NCBI GenBank assembly: GCA_023268575.1
Contig: JALRCL010000501.1
Coordinates: 1-6,561, forward strand
DNA: 6,561 nt
DNA from: Patulibacter sp.
GTDB taxonomy: Bacteria; Actinomycetota; Thermoleophilia; Solirubrobacterales; Solirubrobacteraceae
Reading direction: 5' to 3'
Position numbers and translations under genes: made by a program. The notes beneath the pieces were generated by a model. The model had not been told where the DNA came from, made no database searches, and was given only the letters and a program-made list of their open reading frames with translations. Positions 5,648 through 6,561 of this stretch are shown piece by piece; the stretch's first letter is position 1, and each line of letters opens with the position of its first letter.

Positions 5648-6561
5648 CAGGAGCTCGCGGGGTCGTTGGAGGGGGCGTCGGGGCGGTGCGGGTCGTCGCC
5701 GCGCAGCCGCGCGATGCGGCGCTTCGCGCCGGTGCTGATCCACCAGGCGACGAGCAGGCCGAGGCCGACGAGGAGCAGCAGCGCGCCGATCCCGGTCATC
5801 AGGCCGTTCTCGCGCAGCCAGTCCGAGCCGGGGGAGCCGGTGACGCGGTCGCCGTTCGGCGCGGCCGCCTCGTCCGACGGCTCGGCCGGCTCGACGGTCG
5901 CGCCGCCGACCGCGAGCGGCAGGGCGGCGGTCGCGTTGCGCAGCGCCTGGTCGTCCTTGTCGCCGAGCAGGTCGCCCTTGCCGAGGTCGGTGAGCGCCTC
6001 GAGTCGGTGCTTGACCGTGCTCGACGAGACGCCGCCGACGTTCGACACGACGCCCCAGGAGGCGCGGTCGTCGCTCTCGCAGGAGGCACAGGTGTACGTG
6101 ACGTCGACCTGCAGCTCGACGCCCCCCTTCGGGCAGCGGGGGTCGCTCGTCGTCACGCGCTGGTTCGGGCCGAGGCTCGAGACGGCGTCCTGGCGGACCG
6201 CGCCGGCGTCGTCCAGCCGCGCGAGGTAGCCGAAGCAGATCCCGGACTCCTCCGTCGCCTCGGCGAGCGCCTGGGCGAGCTCGACCCGGTCCTCGGCGCT
6301 CAGCAGCACGCCGGCTCCGGCCTGGGCGGCGGTGACCTCCGGCTGCGCGGTCGTCGTCGCCTGCGCGAGGGTCGAGCCCGCGCGCACCGTGACCCTGGTG
6401 GTGGCGTCGTGCGTCGTGACCACGGCTCCACCGCCCGGGCCCGGGTCCAGGGCGCTGGCGTCCTGCGCGTCGCCCGTCGCGGCCGCCGCCGGGTCGTTCG
6501 CGACGTCGCTCTGCGCGCGGGCCGGTGCCGGCACCGCGGCGAGCATCGCCAGCAGGACCAG
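5647..6561 (-). CDS. Secreted, C-terminally membrane-anchored protein of unknown family, start outside window
   Basis: I do not recognise the family. The frame is open to the window edge, and the codons above the first ATG (6546) read LVLLA, continuing into MLAAVPAPARAQ. This is the end of a signal peptide with likely cleavage after ARA, so the true start lies beyond 6561. Counting from that ATG, residues ~13-75 are an Ala/Thr/Gly-rich linker. A folded region spans ~76-213, starting LLSAEDRVELAQALAEATEE and ending in GDLLGDKDDQALRNATAALP. An acidic linker, one membrane helix (~251-270, GIGALLLLVGLGLLVAWW) and a basic tail (KRRIARLRG) follow. Thus the main domain should lie outside the membrane with a short cytoplasmic tail. 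Four cysteines (104, 138 and the CASC pair 153/156) could form disulfides or bind metal. The helix-first pattern and closing GDL segment faintly recall TPM/DUF5130-type secreted domains, but I would not assign it. It overlaps the DUF350 start by one base. Confidence 0.72.
   Translation of the reverse strand: MVLLAMLAAVPAPARAQSDVANDPAAAATGDAQDASALDPGPGGGAVVTTHDATTRVTVRAGSTLAQATTTAQPEVTAAQAGAGVLLSAEDRVELAQALAEATEESGICFGYLARLDDAGAVRQDAVSSLGPNQRVTTSDPRCPKGGVELQVDVTYTCASCESDDRASWGVVSNVGGVSSSTVKHRLEALTDLGKGDLLGDKDDQALRNATAALPLAVGGATVEPAEPSDEAAAPNGDRVTGSPGSDWLRENGLMTGIGALLLLVGLGLLVAWWISTGAKRRIARLRGDDPHRPDAPSNDPASS

Noticed and set aside
5648..5743. 32-residue N-terminal extension of the DUF350 protein from a start at 5743
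   Set aside because: The added stretch is charged and Pro/Arg-rich, lies inside the neighbouring gene, and the TGATG junction gives a better start at 5647.
5252..6229. 325-codon plus-strand open frame opposite the DUF350 and secreted-protein genes
   Set aside because: It is antisense to two supported genes, of biased composition, and has no domain or ribosome site.
5647..6546. Assignment of the secreted protein to TPM, DUF5130 or DUF4247
   Set aside because: Helix order and the closing GDL segment recall TPM/DUF5130 only loosely, and its length, cysteines and C-terminal helix do not fit DUF4247; the evidence is too thin for a name.

Overview
The window is a very GC-rich stretch of bacterial chromosome. 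Third codon positions are almost all G or C, long open frames run through every phase, and GTG starts occur. Together with the PurH sequence, the Rid subfamily and the DUF4178/membrane aminopropyltransferase/DUF350 set, this suggests an actinobacterium, perhaps a deep-branching class such as Thermoleophilia (for example a Patulibacter or Solirubrobacter relative). That placement is an inference from style, not a measured assignment. I see no mobile element, CRISPR array, tRNA or rRNA.

Layout. (1) Positions 1-1465, plus strand: most of purH, the bifunctional last enzyme of de novo IMP synthesis. Its first ~50 codons lie before the window. (2) Positions 1648-2070, plus strand: a 140-residue Rid/YjgF-family protein, followed closely by a perfect 9-bp stem that may be its terminator. 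(3) Positions 2071-2370: a non-coding gap where the plus-strand genes meet a minus-strand group head on. (4) Positions 2371-6561, minus strand: four genes in one direction. In transcription order they are a secreted, membrane-anchored protein of unknown family (its start lies beyond the window), a DUF350 four-helix membrane protein overlapping it by one base (TGATG), a spermidine-synthase-like aminopropyltransferase fused to seven membrane helices, and, after a 354-base gap, a membrane-anchored DUF4178 protein.

How the genes may work together. DUF350, DUF4178 and membrane-fused aminopropyltransferases recur as neighbours in bacteria, often near PspA-type envelope genes; I recall this from the families and could not check it here. 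The likely theme is a membrane-located module linked to envelope stress or polyamine modification, with the secreted protein facing outside, DUF350 in the membrane, and the enzyme and DUF4178 domains in the cytoplasm. The substrate and product are unknown, and no decarboxylase that would supply decarboxylated AdoMet lies in the window.

The oddest DNA is the gap between the aminopropyltransferase and the DUF4178 gene. It holds a diverged 80-bp-offset tandem copy of the enzyme's own 3' end, a 60-bp tandem repeat built from inverted repeats, a stem with a GCGA loop, a 14-bp palindrome, and a possible -10 element eight bases before the DUF4178 ATG. The DUF4178 gene also carries a 42-bp tandem repeat that separates the two halves of its domain.
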